The position numbers were made by a program, and so were the translations under genes. DNA of 58,685 bases from Mailhella sp. Lineage in GTDB: Bacteria > Desulfobacterota > Desulfovibrionia > Desulfovibrionales > Desulfovibrionaceae. How positions within the stretch are numbered: position 1 is the first letter of the stretch; each line of letters starts with the position of its first letter. The notes beneath the pieces were generated by a model. It was not told the DNA's origin. It saw nothing but the letters and a program-made list of their open reading frames with translations, and did no database searches. Shown here in pieces: positions 6,883 through 16,428 of this stretch. The stretch spans positions 1 through 58,685 of the forward strand of contig JAFQTU010000051.1 in NCBI GenBank assembly GCA_017408905.1, given 5' to 3'.

Positions 6883-9800
6883 CTAGTCGGGAAGTTGGAT
6901 TTCCAGCGCCTGGCTGGACATACGCAGGAAGGAGCGTTCGCGGGCTATCTGGAAGGCCAGCAGGCCCGGCGACCAGTTCTTCGAGATGTCCTGCGGGGAG
7001 GCGTTGCGCACCACGATGCGGCTGGGCCTGTAGGAAGCGGTGTCGGCCAGCAGTTCGCTCACCTTCTTCTGGGCGGCGTGGCGCTCTTCTTCGCTTCCCA
7101 TGCCCCGGGCGCGCGCCATGAGTTCGCGCACTTCGGCCAGCACCGAGGCCTTGAGCGAGCACTTCAGGCTGAGGCGCGCCGTGGGCGGCAGGCCCGTGAC
7201 CAGCTTGTCGAAGGCGGTGGCGAAGGCCGGATCGGCATGGATCTTCTTCTCCACGTCTTCCGGCATGAACATATGGCAGATGAGCTCGCCGCTGAGGCCG
7301 CCCGTGGCGAATTCGTAGTCCATGCTGGTGTCGGGCATGATGCCCTTCTCTCCCGTGACCAGCGTGCAGTCCTGCCTGACCGCCAGCGAGAGGTTTTTGG
7401 CTTTGTTCAGCCCCGTCAGGGTAACATAGGTTTCGCTGGCTGTAGCACCCGCGCCGATGGTGGCGATCTGCGAGAAGCCTATGTTACGGCTGAAGGTGAT
7501 CTTCTGCCCGAGGGCGTTCTCCTCCACGGAGCGGGCCACGCCGCCGCTGAATTTCGTCTTGAAGGTGAGCGACGAGGACAGCGCGACGGGACTGCCGCCG
7601 AACGTGGTGCCGAAGAGCGTGAACATGGCGCTGATACCGATGTCGGCGCTGACGGAGTGGCCGTGCACGAAGCGTATCTGCGAGGCCCTGCGCCAGATGT
7701 CGGGGTCGTAGTTCTTGGCGTTCTGCACTTCACCGGCGTGCTTCTTGTCGGCGTTCCGTATGCCTGCCTCCTTGTTGAGGAAGGCGGCAAGGAAGGCTTC
7801 GCAGTCTTCCCGGCTGGTGAAGGTGAGGGCTATTCCCTTTTCCCTTTCGGCGTGCGCGTCGCCTTCCAGCGGCAGGACGGCATTGGGCAGCTCCACCTTG
7901 AACATGGCGCCCAGCGAAGCGGCCATGCCGCCCTTGAGAAGGACCTGATAGCCGCCCTCGCCAATGTTGCTGACCATGAGGCTGTCCTTGGCCATAGCCT
8001 TGAGACGTACGCTGAGCGGCGATGCCAGATTGGTGACGCTGAGCGGCGTGTTCTTGGTGATGATCGGCGAGAACTTCTTGCCCGTGTCGATATTGAGGCC
8101 GCGCTCACGGCTGTACACAAAGCCGGAACCGGGCAGGGCGGCTTCGGCCATGAGCATACGCACGCCTTCACGGCGGCGGCGAGAGTCGCCGATGAGGCTG
8201 ATGGCCGCCTTGTTCCTGCCCGCGCGCCATGCCTTGAAGCGGCTGTAGTGCTCCTCTTCGCGCAGGGCCTGCTTCATTCTGTCGATCGACTGTTTGCCGG
8301 ACAGGGTCAGTTTTGCCCCGGCCACGTCCTTGAGCTTGTCTTCCCTCAGCGTGCCGTCGTCGTTGATGAGCGATTCCACTGTACTGCGCATCAGGCTGGA
8401 GCGCAGGGTGCTGGTGAGGGTCAGCCCCCATGCGTCGAGCTGGTCCTTCACCTGCCTCTGCACGGCTGGCGAGCGCAGGTTGAAGCGGGCGATATCCTGC
8501 TGGGATTCGGTGAAGGCCTTGAGCACGGCCGCAGTGATGGTTTTTCTGATGGTATCGATACTGGTTGAGCCGATGCGGGAGACCAGCGCTTTCAGCGCCC
8601 TGTCGTGTATCCTGTTGTTTTCCATGATATTGCCGCGGCAGCGCCTGATATTGCGCATGGCAAGGTCGGCTTCCGACATGGCAATGCCGTCATAGGTCCT
8701 TCTGGCCTTGAAGAAATGCAGGGCCCTGGCGCGGGGCAGCATGGTCCCGAGCAGGAGATCCATGTCCGGGATATGGTCTCTGTTCCTGCTCCGGGAGAGC
8801 GAGAAGGGGTCCACGTCCCGCAGGCTTTCGAGCAGATGCCCGATATTCGACTCGATGCGGGGGCGCGCTCCCTCGTCGGCCTGTTCCAGATCCCGCCTCA
8901 GGGCTTCTATCTCGAGCACGGTCTCGGCGATGCGCAGGCGTTCGGGGTGCTTGTGCGGCCACGAAAGGTGCACGAGCTTCTTGTCGGCCGTCATGGCGGC
9001 CAGCAGGGCTTCGTTCTCCGAGAGGGTCTGGCGCAGGCCGACGAGTTCCCGGCTGGAGGAGGCGAGGTCCTGCATGGCCTTGGACCTGTTCTGCATCGTG
9101 CGCAGGTCTTTCAGGAAGGCCGTACGCTGGGCTTCCAGATCGGCTTCGGTCTGCCGCAGATCGACCCCGGAATCTTCGCGCACCCGGGCGTACATATTGT
9201 CCATGAGCCTTGTCATGCGTTCGCGCATCTTGGCATTGATGAGTTCGTCATTGTGCTCGAAGCCCGTTTCGTGGGCGAAGCGCGTTTCGTCTATGATGCC
9301 GGTAAGGTCGGCAAGGGTGCGGTCGAGGGCTTCATGGGCCAGATAATTGCCGCTGGTTTGGTAGAAGGCGTTCGTTTTCTCGGCGGCGTGAAAAGTAGGC
9401 AGACTGCTTCTGGCCTGCTTCACCACGGTAGCGCCTGCCCTTGCGCCAGCGACTTCGCCTTCGAGGCCGCGCGTGAAGAGCGCGCCTGCCCCGATAAGGG
9501 AGCGCATCCACAGGCCGCCCTCTGCGGAAATGGTGGTAAGTCTGGCGTCGAGTTCGGCGGCGTAGCGGGCCGTTGCGTGGTCGAGGCCGAGTTCGGTGCA
9601 CCAGACCGTGACCTCGTCGTCGAGAGCCTCTTTGGCCCCCGGCAGGATACCGGCCTGCATGGCGCGCATCTGGAGCACGGCGGCATGGGCCATGTGATAG
9701 TTGAAGTCTTCCTTTTTCAGGCCTGTGGTGTCCTGAAAGGCCTTCACCAGCGCCGGGGTGAGCAGATAGGAACGGGCGGACAGCGAGGAGTTCGCCAGAT

Positions 9801-11217
9801 GGCCGACAGCCTTCTTCTGGAGCGAGCTGTTCTTCTGATGCTCGAGCACGAATTCCTGAAGGGCGCGGCCCACCATGAGGCTCTGATGCTGGAGCTCGGC
9901 GAGCTGTTCATCGCCGGGGCAGAGCATCTTCTTGAGGATGAGGGCCGTGTCGGAAAATTCGCGGGAAGCGCCCTGGAAGATCATGTCCACATAGGCCATG
10001 CGCTGGCCGAGGAGCGCGGCCCTGCCCTCGCCGGCGGGCGGCGGAGAGGCCAGTTCATCGAAGAATATCTTCAGCAGGGTGGACTGATGCTCGGGCGAAG
10101 AGGCCCATGCCGTACCGCCAAGAAGCGCCGGGACGACGCTGGCGGGGGAATCGCCCCTGCTGAAGCAGTGCGCTACCAGCGCCCGGAAGGATTCCTGCGA
10201 AGGCGGCGTGAGGGAGCGGCTCTGGAATTCCCCTTCGAAAAGCCTGTAGAGCTCCGTGGAAAGCCCTTCGCTGAAGTCGCGGAAATCCTCGTTCACCATG
10301 CCGATGCCAGCCTCGAAGGCGGGGAGCAGGTTCTCGACGGCGTTGATATCGCCGCTCAGAAAACCTTGGAGGACCCGGGTCTGTTCCTGGCCAAGGCGCC
10401 AGATGGATCCGAAATTGCAGAGCTTGCCTATCTTTTCATCGGTCGAAGCCGGAGATTCCACGATGGCCGCTATCTCGGCCATACGTTCGTTCAGGTGACT
10501 GCGGCTCGTTATGGCCCGGTCCACCTGCCCCTGCGTTTCCATGAGGCGCAGTTCGATGGCGGTGAGAAGGGCCGGGTCGTCCGCTTCCGTAAGGTGCTCT
10601 TTCTGCTCAGCTATGCGGTCCAGTATCTCCTGGATGTGGGCCTGTTTGGTTTCAAGGCCTTCCAGCGTGAGCCGTTCCGTGCTCACGATCTCGTTGCGGT
10701 ATTCCTTGAGCAGGGCGAAGACGGCCTTATCGACCTCCACTTCGCTTATCTTCCGGCCCTCGATGTCGATATATTCCCTGTCGGGCTGGCCTACGGGCGC
10801 GGGGTTCGGCTTCGCGTCTTCCGTTTTTTCGACAGAGGACTGCTCTGTCTGGGAAGCTTCGACCCGCACGGCCTGCCTCGTCTGCCCGGCACTGGCCGTT
10901 CGCTCGACCTGTACGGTTTCGTTCAGCTTTGCCCGCCTCAGCTCTCGCATCTCGTCCGGCGTCGGCTGGGGCTTGTCCGTTCTTCTGGCCGCCAGAGTGG
11001 CCAGCGTGCTTTCCTCGCTTTTCCGAAGGGCGGCTTCCGGCAGTCTGGAAAGGGAAAGCATTCGTGCCGCCTCCAGTTCCCTGCTGATGGGCGTGGAGCG
11101 TTCTTCCAGCACCTGCCGGATGGCGCTCTGTTCGGGAGTCTGCACAGGCGTCGAGCTGTCACTGGCGGACAGGGGCGTTACGTTGCCAGAGGAGAGGATG
11201 TCGATGGACTGGCTCAT
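6883..11217 (-). CDS. Very large putative type III secreted effector (1444 aa)
   Basis: No signal peptide, transmembrane anchor or enzyme motif is visible in these 1444 residues. The first ~160 residues are polar and low in complexity (Ser, Thr, Pro, Glu, Gln), like type III export signals. The middle is mostly helical and charged, with coiled-coil-like stretches (about 750-830). Around residues 1085-1320 the pattern changes to alternating polar/hydrophobic strands rich in Gly, Ser and Thr, which could form a beta-structure or pore. A CesT-like chaperone gene follows by 50 bases. Large size, C-terminal strands and small chaperone recall AvrE/DspE effectors, but I cannot claim homology. It starts 30 bases after folC with GAGGAAACTCC before ATG 11217. 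The alternative is an unrelated large cytosolic protein. Confidence 0.6.
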   Translation of the reverse strand: MSQSIDILSSGNVTPLSASDSSTPVQTPEQSAIRQVLEERSTPISRELEAARMLSLSRLPEAALRKSEESTLATLAARRTDKPQPTPDEMRELRRAKLNETVQVERTASAGQTRQAVRVEASQTEQSSVEKTEDAKPNPAPVGQPDREYIDIEGRKISEVEVDKAVFALLKEYRNEIVSTERLTLEGLETKQAHIQEILDRIAEQKEHLTEADDPALLTAIELRLMETQGQVDRAITSRSHLNERMAEIAAIVESPASTDEKIGKLCNFGSIWRLGQEQTRVLQGFLSGDINAVENLLPAFEAGIGMVNEDFRDFSEGLSTELYRLFEGEFQSRSLTPPSQESFRALVAHCFSRGDSPASVVPALLGGTAWASSPEHQSTLLKIFFDELASPPPAGEGRAALLGQRMAYVDMIFQGASREFSDTALILKKMLCPGDEQLAELQHQSLMVGRALQEFVLEHQKNSSLQKKAVGHLANSSLSARSYLLTPALVKAFQDTTGLKKEDFNYHMAHAAVLQMRAMQAGILPGAKEALDDEVTVWCTELGLDHATARYAAELDARLTTISAEGGLWMRSLIGAGALFTRGLEGEVAGARAGATVVKQARSSLPTFHAAEKTNAFYQTSGNYLAHEALDRTLADLTGIIDETRFAHETGFEHNDELINAKMRERMTRLMDNMYARVREDSGVDLRQTEADLEAQRTAFLKDLRTMQNRSKAMQDLASSSRELVGLRQTLSENEALLAAMTADKKLVHLSWPHKHPERLRIAETVLEIEALRRDLEQADEGARPRIESNIGHLLESLRDVDPFSLSRSRNRDHIPDMDLLLGTMLPRARALHFFKARRTYDGIAMSEADLAMRNIRRCRGNIMENNRIHDRALKALVSRIGSTSIDTIRKTITAAVLKAFTESQQDIARFNLRSPAVQRQVKDQLDAWGLTLTSTLRSSLMRSTVESLINDDGTLREDKLKDVAGAKLTLSGKQSIDRMKQALREEEHYSRFKAWRAGRNKAAISLIGDSRRRREGVRMLMAEAALPGSGFVYSRERGLNIDTGKKFSPIITKNTPLSVTNLASPLSVRLKAMAKDSLMVSNIGEGGYQVLLKGGMAASLGAMFKVELPNAVLPLEGDAHAEREKGIALTFTSREDCEAFLAAFLNKEAGIRNADKKHAGEVQNAKNYDPDIWRRASQIRFVHGHSVSADIGISAMFTLFGTTFGGSPVALSSSLTFKTKFSGGVARSVEENALGQKITFSRNIGFSQIATIGAGATASETYVTLTGLNKAKNLSLAVRQDCTLVTGEKGIMPDTSMDYEFATGGLSGELICHMFMPEDVEKKIHADPAFATAFDKLVTGLPPTARLSLKCSLKASVLAEVRELMARARGMGSEEERHAAQKKVSELLADTASYRPSRIVVRNASPQDISKNWSPGLLAFQIARERSFLRMSSQALEIQLPD

Positions 11218-11247
11218 GGAGTTTCCTCATGCCGGGGGCGGCTCGTT

Positions 11248-12609
11248 TTAGAGATTATTTTCCAGAAGTTCGGGCCAGAGGGCGAACACGTCGCCAAGCA
11301 GGTAGAGCGAGCCGCAGATGAGCACCGGGGCGTTTCCTGCGGCCTTGGCGGCGGAAGCGATGGCGGCTTCGAGGCTTTCGGCCGGGCGGGCCTGCGGGCC
11401 GAAGAGCGCGGCCAGCTCTTCGCGGGTGGCGGCGCGGGGATTGTCTTGTATTTCAGGGATGAAGACGGGGATGCCGCCCACGGCTTCGCGGAGCATGGCG
11501 GTGAGCTTTTCCGGCTCTTTGTCGCGCAGGCAGGAGAAGACGACGGCCCCGGGGCGCAGATGAGGGGGCACGGCGGCACTGTCGCCCAGTGCGGCGGCAA
11601 GGGCGGCCATGCCGTGCGCGTTATGCGCGCCGTCCAGCCACAGGGCAGGGCGGGCTTCCCCGGCGGGGGCGTACTGGAGCCTGCCCGGGATGAAGGCCTG
11701 TTCAAGGCCGAGCAGGATGGTCGCCCGGTCGGTCTTCCAGCTGAAGCGGTGGCAGAGCAGTACCCATGCGAGGAGCGCCGTCTGGGCGTTCATGCGCTGA
11801 TGCGGGCCGTGAAGGCCGAGCCTGACGTCCGGCGGGAGCAAGGCGAGCTCCCTGAGTTCGGCAGGGAGCGAGGCCCAGAGCGCCTGCCCGGCTTCCGTGC
11901 CTGCGCAGGCGCGGGCCGAGGGCTGGGAGCAGAGCGGCAGGCCGAGTTCGTCCGCACGGGCTTCGAGTACGCGGCGGGCGTCGTCCGGCTGGGGGGCGCT
12001 CACGGCAAGCTGTCGGCCGTTCTGCATGGCGTCGGCCTTATCGTCGGCAATGGCGGCTATGGTATGGCCCAGCACCTGCACATGGTCGAGGTCGATGGGC
12101 ACGAAGCAGGTCATATGGGCGGGCAGGGCGCTTGTGGCGTCGTAGCGGCCGCCCAGCCCGGCTTCGTAGATGACAAGGTCGCAGGAGGCGAGCTCGAAGG
12201 CTTCGGCGGCCATGACCGTGAGCAGTTCGAAATAGGTGAGCCCCTCTTCGGCCATGACGGCGCGGGAGGCCAGCCCGGCCCAGCGCGAGGGCGGGAGCAT
12301 GGCGTGGCCCACGCGGATGCGTTCTTCCGGCTTCACGAAATGGGGCGAGGTGTAGAGCCCGGCTTTCAGGCAGTGGGCCATAGCCAGCGCCAGCAGGAAG
12401 GAGGAGGTGGAGCCCTTGCCGTTCGTGCCCACCACCTGCACGGTGGGGCGGGTCAGCCTGTCGAGGCCGAGGGCGGAAAGGGCCCGCTCCATGCGGCCGA
12501 GGCCCATATCCATATGGAAGACGCCCAGCCCGTCCAGATGGCGGAGAACGTCGTCGTAGCTGTGGAAGGGAGCGCCGTCGGGCAGGCAGCTCGAAAGATG
12601 GTCGTTCAT
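11248..12609 (-). CDS. folC: Folylpolyglutamate synthase / dihydrofolate synthase
   Basis: FolC joins glutamate to dihydropteroate and then extends the glutamate tail of folates, using ATP. Motifs: P-loop VVGTNGKGSTSSF (about residues 62-74), GLGGRYDATSALP, the metal-binding PIDLDHVQVLG block, and the LDGAHNAHG ligase motif. At 453 aa the size is usual. It is the first gene of the minus-strand run that continues into the large putative effector, the chaperone, selA and the peptidase, so any promoter for that run should lie in 12610-12825. Confidence 0.93.
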   Translation of the reverse strand: MNDHLSSCLPDGAPFHSYDDVLRHLDGLGVFHMDMGLGRMERALSALGLDRLTRPTVQVVGTNGKGSTSSFLLALAMAHCLKAGLYTSPHFVKPEERIRVGHAMLPPSRWAGLASRAVMAEEGLTYFELLTVMAAEAFELASCDLVIYEAGLGGRYDATSALPAHMTCFVPIDLDHVQVLGHTIAAIADDKADAMQNGRQLAVSAPQPDDARRVLEARADELGLPLCSQPSARACAGTEAGQALWASLPAELRELALLPPDVRLGLHGPHQRMNAQTALLAWVLLCHRFSWKTDRATILLGLEQAFIPGRLQYAPAGEARPALWLDGAHNAHGMAALAAALGDSAAVPPHLRPGAVVFSCLRDKEPEKLTAMLREAVGGIPVFIPEIQDNPRAATREELAALFGPQARPAESLEAAIASAAKAAGNAPVLICGSLYLLGDVFALWPELLENNL

Positions 12610-12825
12610 GCGGAACTCGATTTCCGGCGCGGAAGTCAGGCACGGCCGGGGCCGGAAGGCCGGTGTGCGGATGCTGTGGGCCAGAATACAGGAAAACGCA
12701 GGGATAGTCTATGAAGCGACTAGGTGAAGCAGGGGGGGGCTTAACAGATTTGATTTTTGGGAGAAGTGGGCTATAGGAAGGGCAGAACATTGCTGGCCAC
12801 GCCTTTTGTGGCAAGAGAGGATACT

Positions 12826-13866
12826 ATGAGTCGATTCCTGCGTCTTTCCGCCTGTGCGGCGGCTATGCTGGCCCTGGCCGTGCTTGCCTGCCTCCTCCTG
12901 CGGGACGACGAGAAAACGGCCTCCGGCGGCCATGAGGTTTCCGGCAGGCTTGTGGGAACCCTTGACGGCGCAGCCCATGACGGGAAGAACGCCGTCAGCA
13001 GGGCTGTTCCTGTGAAAAAAGAGGCCGAGGCTTCTGCCGCCCGCACTGGCGAACGTGCCGGGGCGGCCAAGGTCAAGGTCCTTGAACTGGCGCGTGCCGC
13101 CGCCGAGAACAGGGCACAGCGTGAAGCCGCCCCTGCCGCCTCTGCTCCGGCGTCGCCGGAAGGGCTGGAAGGTTCGAAGAGTCCGGTGGAAGCGGAAGCC
13201 CTCGCCCTCCTCATGTCGGCGGGCGGAGAGCCGAAAGCGCCTGCCGTGAAGCCGGAATCCGCCCAGAAGGCCGCCTCGCAGGGCTCTGCGAAGCCCGCCG
13301 TGAAGGAAGTGGAGAAGCCCCAGCCTGCGGCGGCAAAGGCGGAGCCGGAAAAGCCCCTTCCCGAAGTGAAAAAGCCCGCGGTGAAAAAGGCTGAAGCCGA
13401 AAAGGCCGCCCCCAGAAAGGCCGAGGTCAGGAAGGCGGAAGCCCGGAAGCCGCAGAGCGCGAAGCTCCGCGTTTCCGCCGTGGAAGCCGCCCTTGCGGCC
13501 GCCCGTTCCGGCCGCCTCGCCCCTGTGGAAGATATCCTGATGGAAGACGACCCGGCCAAGACCTACGACCGCGTGGTGACGAGCGCCCGATTCTCCATGA
13601 AGGGCAGTCTCATCAAGCTGACCCTGCGCGGCAATTCCCCCATGATAGGCCATTTCTACGTGCTTGAAGGGCCGGATCGCGTGGTGCTCGACCTTGCGGG
13701 CAACTGGAAGATAGACGTGCCCAAGGTTCCCAGCAACCGCCTCATCGGAGCGGTGCGCGTGGGCCAGCATGAAGACAAGACCCGCCTCGTCTTCGATATG
13801 AAGACCGTAGGCAAGGCGGCCCTCGTGCCGCTGAACCGCAACGCGCTCGAACTGCGCATCCAGTAG
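12826..13866 (+). CDS. AMIN-domain exported or anchored protein
   Basis: I start this 346-aa protein at ATG 12826 (AGAGAGG upstream); the same frame opens earlier at 12757 but adds residues ahead of the hydrophobic N-terminus. Residues ~5-25 form an uncleaved anchor or signal peptide, followed by ~220 residues rich in Ala, Lys, Pro and Glu (repeated KPAVKK/KAEAR-like units), a flexible periplasmic tether. The last ~95 residues are an AMIN domain (RFSMKGSLIKLTLRG, VLDLAGNW, VRVGQHEDKTRLVFDM), known from AmiC and secretins to bind or localise at the cell wall. No catalytic domain follows. It may be an envelope adaptor; mtnA starts 12 bases later. Confidence 0.8.
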   Translation: MSRFLRLSACAAAMLALAVLACLLLRDDEKTASGGHEVSGRLVGTLDGAAHDGKNAVSRAVPVKKEAEASAARTGERAGAAKVKVLELARAAAENRAQREAAPAASAPASPEGLEGSKSPVEAEALALLMSAGGEPKAPAVKPESAQKAASQGSAKPAVKEVEKPQPAAAKAEPEKPLPEVKKPAVKKAEAEKAAPRKAEVRKAEARKPQSAKLRVSAVEAALAAARSGRLAPVEDILMEDDPAKTYDRVVTSARFSMKGSLIKLTLRGNSPMIGHFYVLEGPDRVVLDLAGNWKIDVPKVPSNRLIGAVRVGQHEDKTRLVFDMKTVGKAALVPLNRNALELRIQ

Positions 13867-13878
13867 CAGGGGGCAGGT

Positions 13879-15009
13879 ATGAACGTCGAAGGCCGCCATT
13901 TCCGCACCATCTGGACAGAAGGCGAAGGCGCGGGCGAAGTTCTGCGCATAATAGACCAGACGGCGTTCCCGCACGAATTCCGCATCCTCGACCTCAGGAG
14001 CACGGCCGATGTCTGCCGCGCCATCCGGGAAATGTGGGTGCGCGGGGCCGGGCTCATCGGGGCCACGGCCGCGTGGGGCGTGTGGGTAGCCGCGCGCGAG
14101 GCCGAACATCTTCCCGCCAAGGAATTCGCCGTACGCATGGCCATGAGCATGGAAGCCCTGCGCGTCACCCGGCCCACGGCCAGCAATCTGGTCTGGGCTC
14201 TCCAGCGCCAGCAGAAGGCCATCGAGGGGCTTTGCGGCCCTGCCGCCGTGGCCGCCGCCCATGCCGAGGCGCAGGCCATAGCCGACGAGGACGCCGAATT
14301 CTGCCGCCGCATAGGCGAACAAGGCAAGGCGCTCATCGAGGCCATTGCCGCGAAGAAGCCCGGGCAGGCCGTGAACATCCTCACCCACTGCAACGCGGGC
14401 TGGCTGGCCTTCGTGGACCACGGTTCGGCCCTTTCGCCCATCTATGCCGCCTTCGACGCCGGTATCCCCGTCCACGTCTGGGTGGACGAAACGCGCCCGC
14501 GCAATCAGGGCGCCAGCCTCACGGCATGGGAGCTGGGCCAGCACGGCGTTCCGCACAGCCTGATAGCCGACAACGTGGGCGGCCACCTCATGCAGCACGG
14601 CATGGTGGACATGGTGATAACCGGGGCCGACCGCGTGACCCGCTGCGGCGACGCCGCCAACAAGATAGGCACGTACCTGAAGGCCCTTGCCGCCGCCGAC
14701 AACGGCGTTCCCTTCTATGTGGCCCTGCCGTCCTCCACCTTCGATTTCTCCCTGCGCGACGGGGTGAACGAGATACCCATCGAGGAACGCTCTGCCGACG
14801 AGGTGCGCGTGATGTGCGGCGCTCTGCTGAACGAGGAGGGCAAGGCCGCGGGCACGGCCAGCGTACGCATCTGCCCCGAAAGCACCCCGGCCCGCAACTG
14901 GGCCTTCGACGTGACCCCGGCCCGGCTCATCAGCGGCCTTATCACCGAGCGCGGCGTCTGCCCCGCCTCGGAAGAAGGCGTGCTTTCGCTGTACCCGGAA
15001 CAGAGATAA
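13879..15009 (+). CDS. mtnA: Methylthioribose-1-phosphate isomerase
   Basis: This 376-aa protein is an eIF2B-alpha-like aldose-ketose isomerase of the MtnA type, converting 5-methylthioribose-1-phosphate (or 5-deoxyribose-1-phosphate) to the ribulose form. Visible signatures are IREMWVRGAGLIGATAAWG, LTHCNAGWLAF with the catalytic cysteine, VDETRPRNQGASLTAWEL and VDMVITGADRVTRCGDAANKIGTY with the catalytic aspartate. It starts 12 bases after the AMIN gene. The class II aldolase gene follows by 102 bases and mtnP is about 1.8 kb on, so it belongs to a methylthioadenosine salvage set. Confidence 0.92.
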   Translation: MNVEGRHFRTIWTEGEGAGEVLRIIDQTAFPHEFRILDLRSTADVCRAIREMWVRGAGLIGATAAWGVWVAAREAEHLPAKEFAVRMAMSMEALRVTRPTASNLVWALQRQQKAIEGLCGPAAVAAAHAEAQAIADEDAEFCRRIGEQGKALIEAIAAKKPGQAVNILTHCNAGWLAFVDHGSALSPIYAAFDAGIPVHVWVDETRPRNQGASLTAWELGQHGVPHSLIADNVGGHLMQHGMVDMVITGADRVTRCGDAANKIGTYLKALAAADNGVPFYVALPSSTFDFSLRDGVNEIPIEERSADEVRVMCGALLNEEGKAAGTASVRICPESTPARNWAFDVTPARLISGLITERGVCPASEEGVLSLYPEQR

Positions 15010-15111
15010 ATGCCAGAGGGCTGGGGCTTTCGGCCTTGCCCTTTTTCTGCTTGAAAAGAACGCGGACGACAGGGAGGGCCTCCCTCCCTTCATCCTTTAA
15101 AAGGAAAAGCC

Positions 15112-15720
15112 ATGACAGATGAAGGCTATGTGAAATACCAGTGCGTCCACAGCGACGGCCCCGCCCCCGAGCACTCCGCATGGCAGGAGCTCAACGAACT
15201 GCGTTCCGACCTTGTGAAGGCCGGGCTGGTCGGAGTGCTTGAGAACGGCGTGGGCTACGGCAACGTGTCCCTGCGGGCGGAAGGCGAAGGCCTGTTCATG
15301 GTCTCGGCTACCTCCACCGGGCATATCGCAGAACTCGGGCCGGAGCATTACTGCATGGTCACGGCCTGCGATATCGACGCCAATACCGTGCATTCCTGCG
15401 GCCCCATGCAGGCCAGCTCCGAATCCATGACCCATGCCGCCGTGTATGCGGCCTCGCCCGAAACGGGATGCGTCATCCATCTGCATCATGCCGGGCTTTT
15501 CGGCCAGCTCCTTGAAGGGCAGGCCCCGGCCACGGCGGCGGACGCGGCCTTCGGCACGCCCGCTATGGCGCGCAGTGTGGAAGAACTGGTGCGCCGCCAC
15601 CCTGCCGACGGCATCATCGCCATGACAGGCCACCCGGACGGCTTCCTCATGTACGCGCCCAATGTGGCGCATATGCGTGACCTTCTGTACATGCTTTCGC
15701 AGGGCTATATCCCCTGCTAG
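15112..15720 (+). CDS. Class II aldolase/adducin family, candidate methylthioribulose-1-P aldolase
   Basis: A 202-aa class II (zinc) aldolase-fold protein. SSESMTHAAVY carries the family acid and His, VIHLHHAGLFG the two zinc histidines, and ITGHPDG-like MTGHPDG the third. Relatives cleave sugar phosphates or dehydrate methylthioribulose-1-phosphate (MtnB). Known from related work: in the DHAP shunt a class II aldolase (Ald2) splits methylthioribulose-1-P or 5-deoxyribulose-1-P to DHAP and an aldehyde. Placement directly after mtnA with mtnP close by, and no other Met-salvage genes here, makes that role likely. AAAAGGAAAAGCC precedes ATG 15112. Fuculose-phosphate aldolase-like activity is the alternative. 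Confidence 0.75.
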   Translation: MTDEGYVKYQCVHSDGPAPEHSAWQELNELRSDLVKAGLVGVLENGVGYGNVSLRAEGEGLFMVSATSTGHIAELGPEHYCMVTACDIDANTVHSCGPMQASSESMTHAAVYAASPETGCVIHLHHAGLFGQLLEGQAPATAADAAFGTPAMARSVEELVRRHPADGIIAMTGHPDGFLMYAPNVAHMRDLLYMLSQGYIPC

Positions 15721-15840
15721 TTTCTTGCGGGAATGTCAGGTTCCTTGCAAAGCGTTGCTTATACTTGATTGCATTGCTGGGGATTTGCTAGAAGGAAGGC
15801 TGGACACCCTGTTTCAACCTTCTAAGAAAGGAGTTGCGCC

Positions 15841-16224
15841 ATGCGTTTTCTCGTCGTTCCCGCTCTGACCCTGCTTCTTTCCGCTCCTGCCCTTGCCGCT
15901 GGCGAAGGCGGCCCTGCACCGGCCCAGCCCGGGGGATTCAGCGGCCCCGGCGCACAGCCTGCCGTGGACAGCGTGGCCAAGGCCCTCAAGGCTAAGGACG
16001 AAGCGCCCGTCGTGCTCGAAGGCTGTATCGTTTCCGCCGGCCCTGAGCGCGAGGAATACGTGTTTCAGGATGCCACGGGCAAAATCGTTATCGAGATAGA
16101 CGACGAGCTCTTCCACGGCAGAACTGTCACGCCGGAAAATGTCGTCCGCATCTGGGGCGAAGTGGATACCAAGCTGGCCCGCGATTCGGAAGTGGAAGTG
16201 GACAGGTTCGAAATCATCCAGTAA
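15841..16224 (+). CDS. YgiW/YdeI-family OB-fold periplasmic protein, copy 1
   Basis: This 127-aa protein starts with a clean signal peptide (MRFLVVPALTLLLSAPALAA, cleavage near residue 20). The mature part is a bacterial OB-fold (BOF) domain: VVLEGCIVSAGPEREEYVFQD, IVIEIDDELFHGRTVTPENVVRIWGEVD and a final VEVDRFEI strand. E. coli relatives YgiW and YdeI are stress-tolerance proteins of the periplasm with unknown ligands. A close paralogue follows 204 bases downstream (16429-16800). AAGGAG precedes the ATG. Confidence 0.85.
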   Translation: MRFLVVPALTLLLSAPALAAGEGGPAPAQPGGFSGPGAQPAVDSVAKALKAKDEAPVVLEGCIVSAGPEREEYVFQDATGKIVIEIDDELFHGRTVTPENVVRIWGEVDTKLARDSEVEVDRFEIIQ

Positions 16225-16346
16225 AGGCAATGGGTTAGCAGTACGCCTGAAAAAGGGGGGCGGAAGGATACCCCGGGCGACAGGGGAAATATGGCATAAA
16301 TGTCAGTTTATCGGTGTATTTGTTGCAAAATCTTTCCAGTACTTGC

Positions 16347-16378
16347 TATTAGGAATGATTTCTATTAGTACTGATTTC
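16347..16378. repeat. Tandem 16-bp repeat upstream of the second OB-fold gene
   Basis: TATTAGGAATGATTTC (16347-16362) is followed at once by TATTAGTACTGATTTC (16363-16378), 13 of 16 bases equal, in an AT-rich gap 51 bases before ATG 16429. A likely regulator-binding site; a weak promoter (TTGCAA 16323-16328, TATTAG 16347-16352) overlaps it. Confidence 0.55.
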
Positions 16379-16428
16379 AACAGGAATCATTACTGATAAC
16401 TAACACCGCACCGCAAAAGGAGTACATT

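Noticed and set aside
8605..12714. A 4-kb open frame on the plus strand opposite the large putative effector and folC
   Set aside because: It is a shadow of the minus-strand coding frames. The folC half is certain on the minus strand and the plus frame shows no protein-like motifs.
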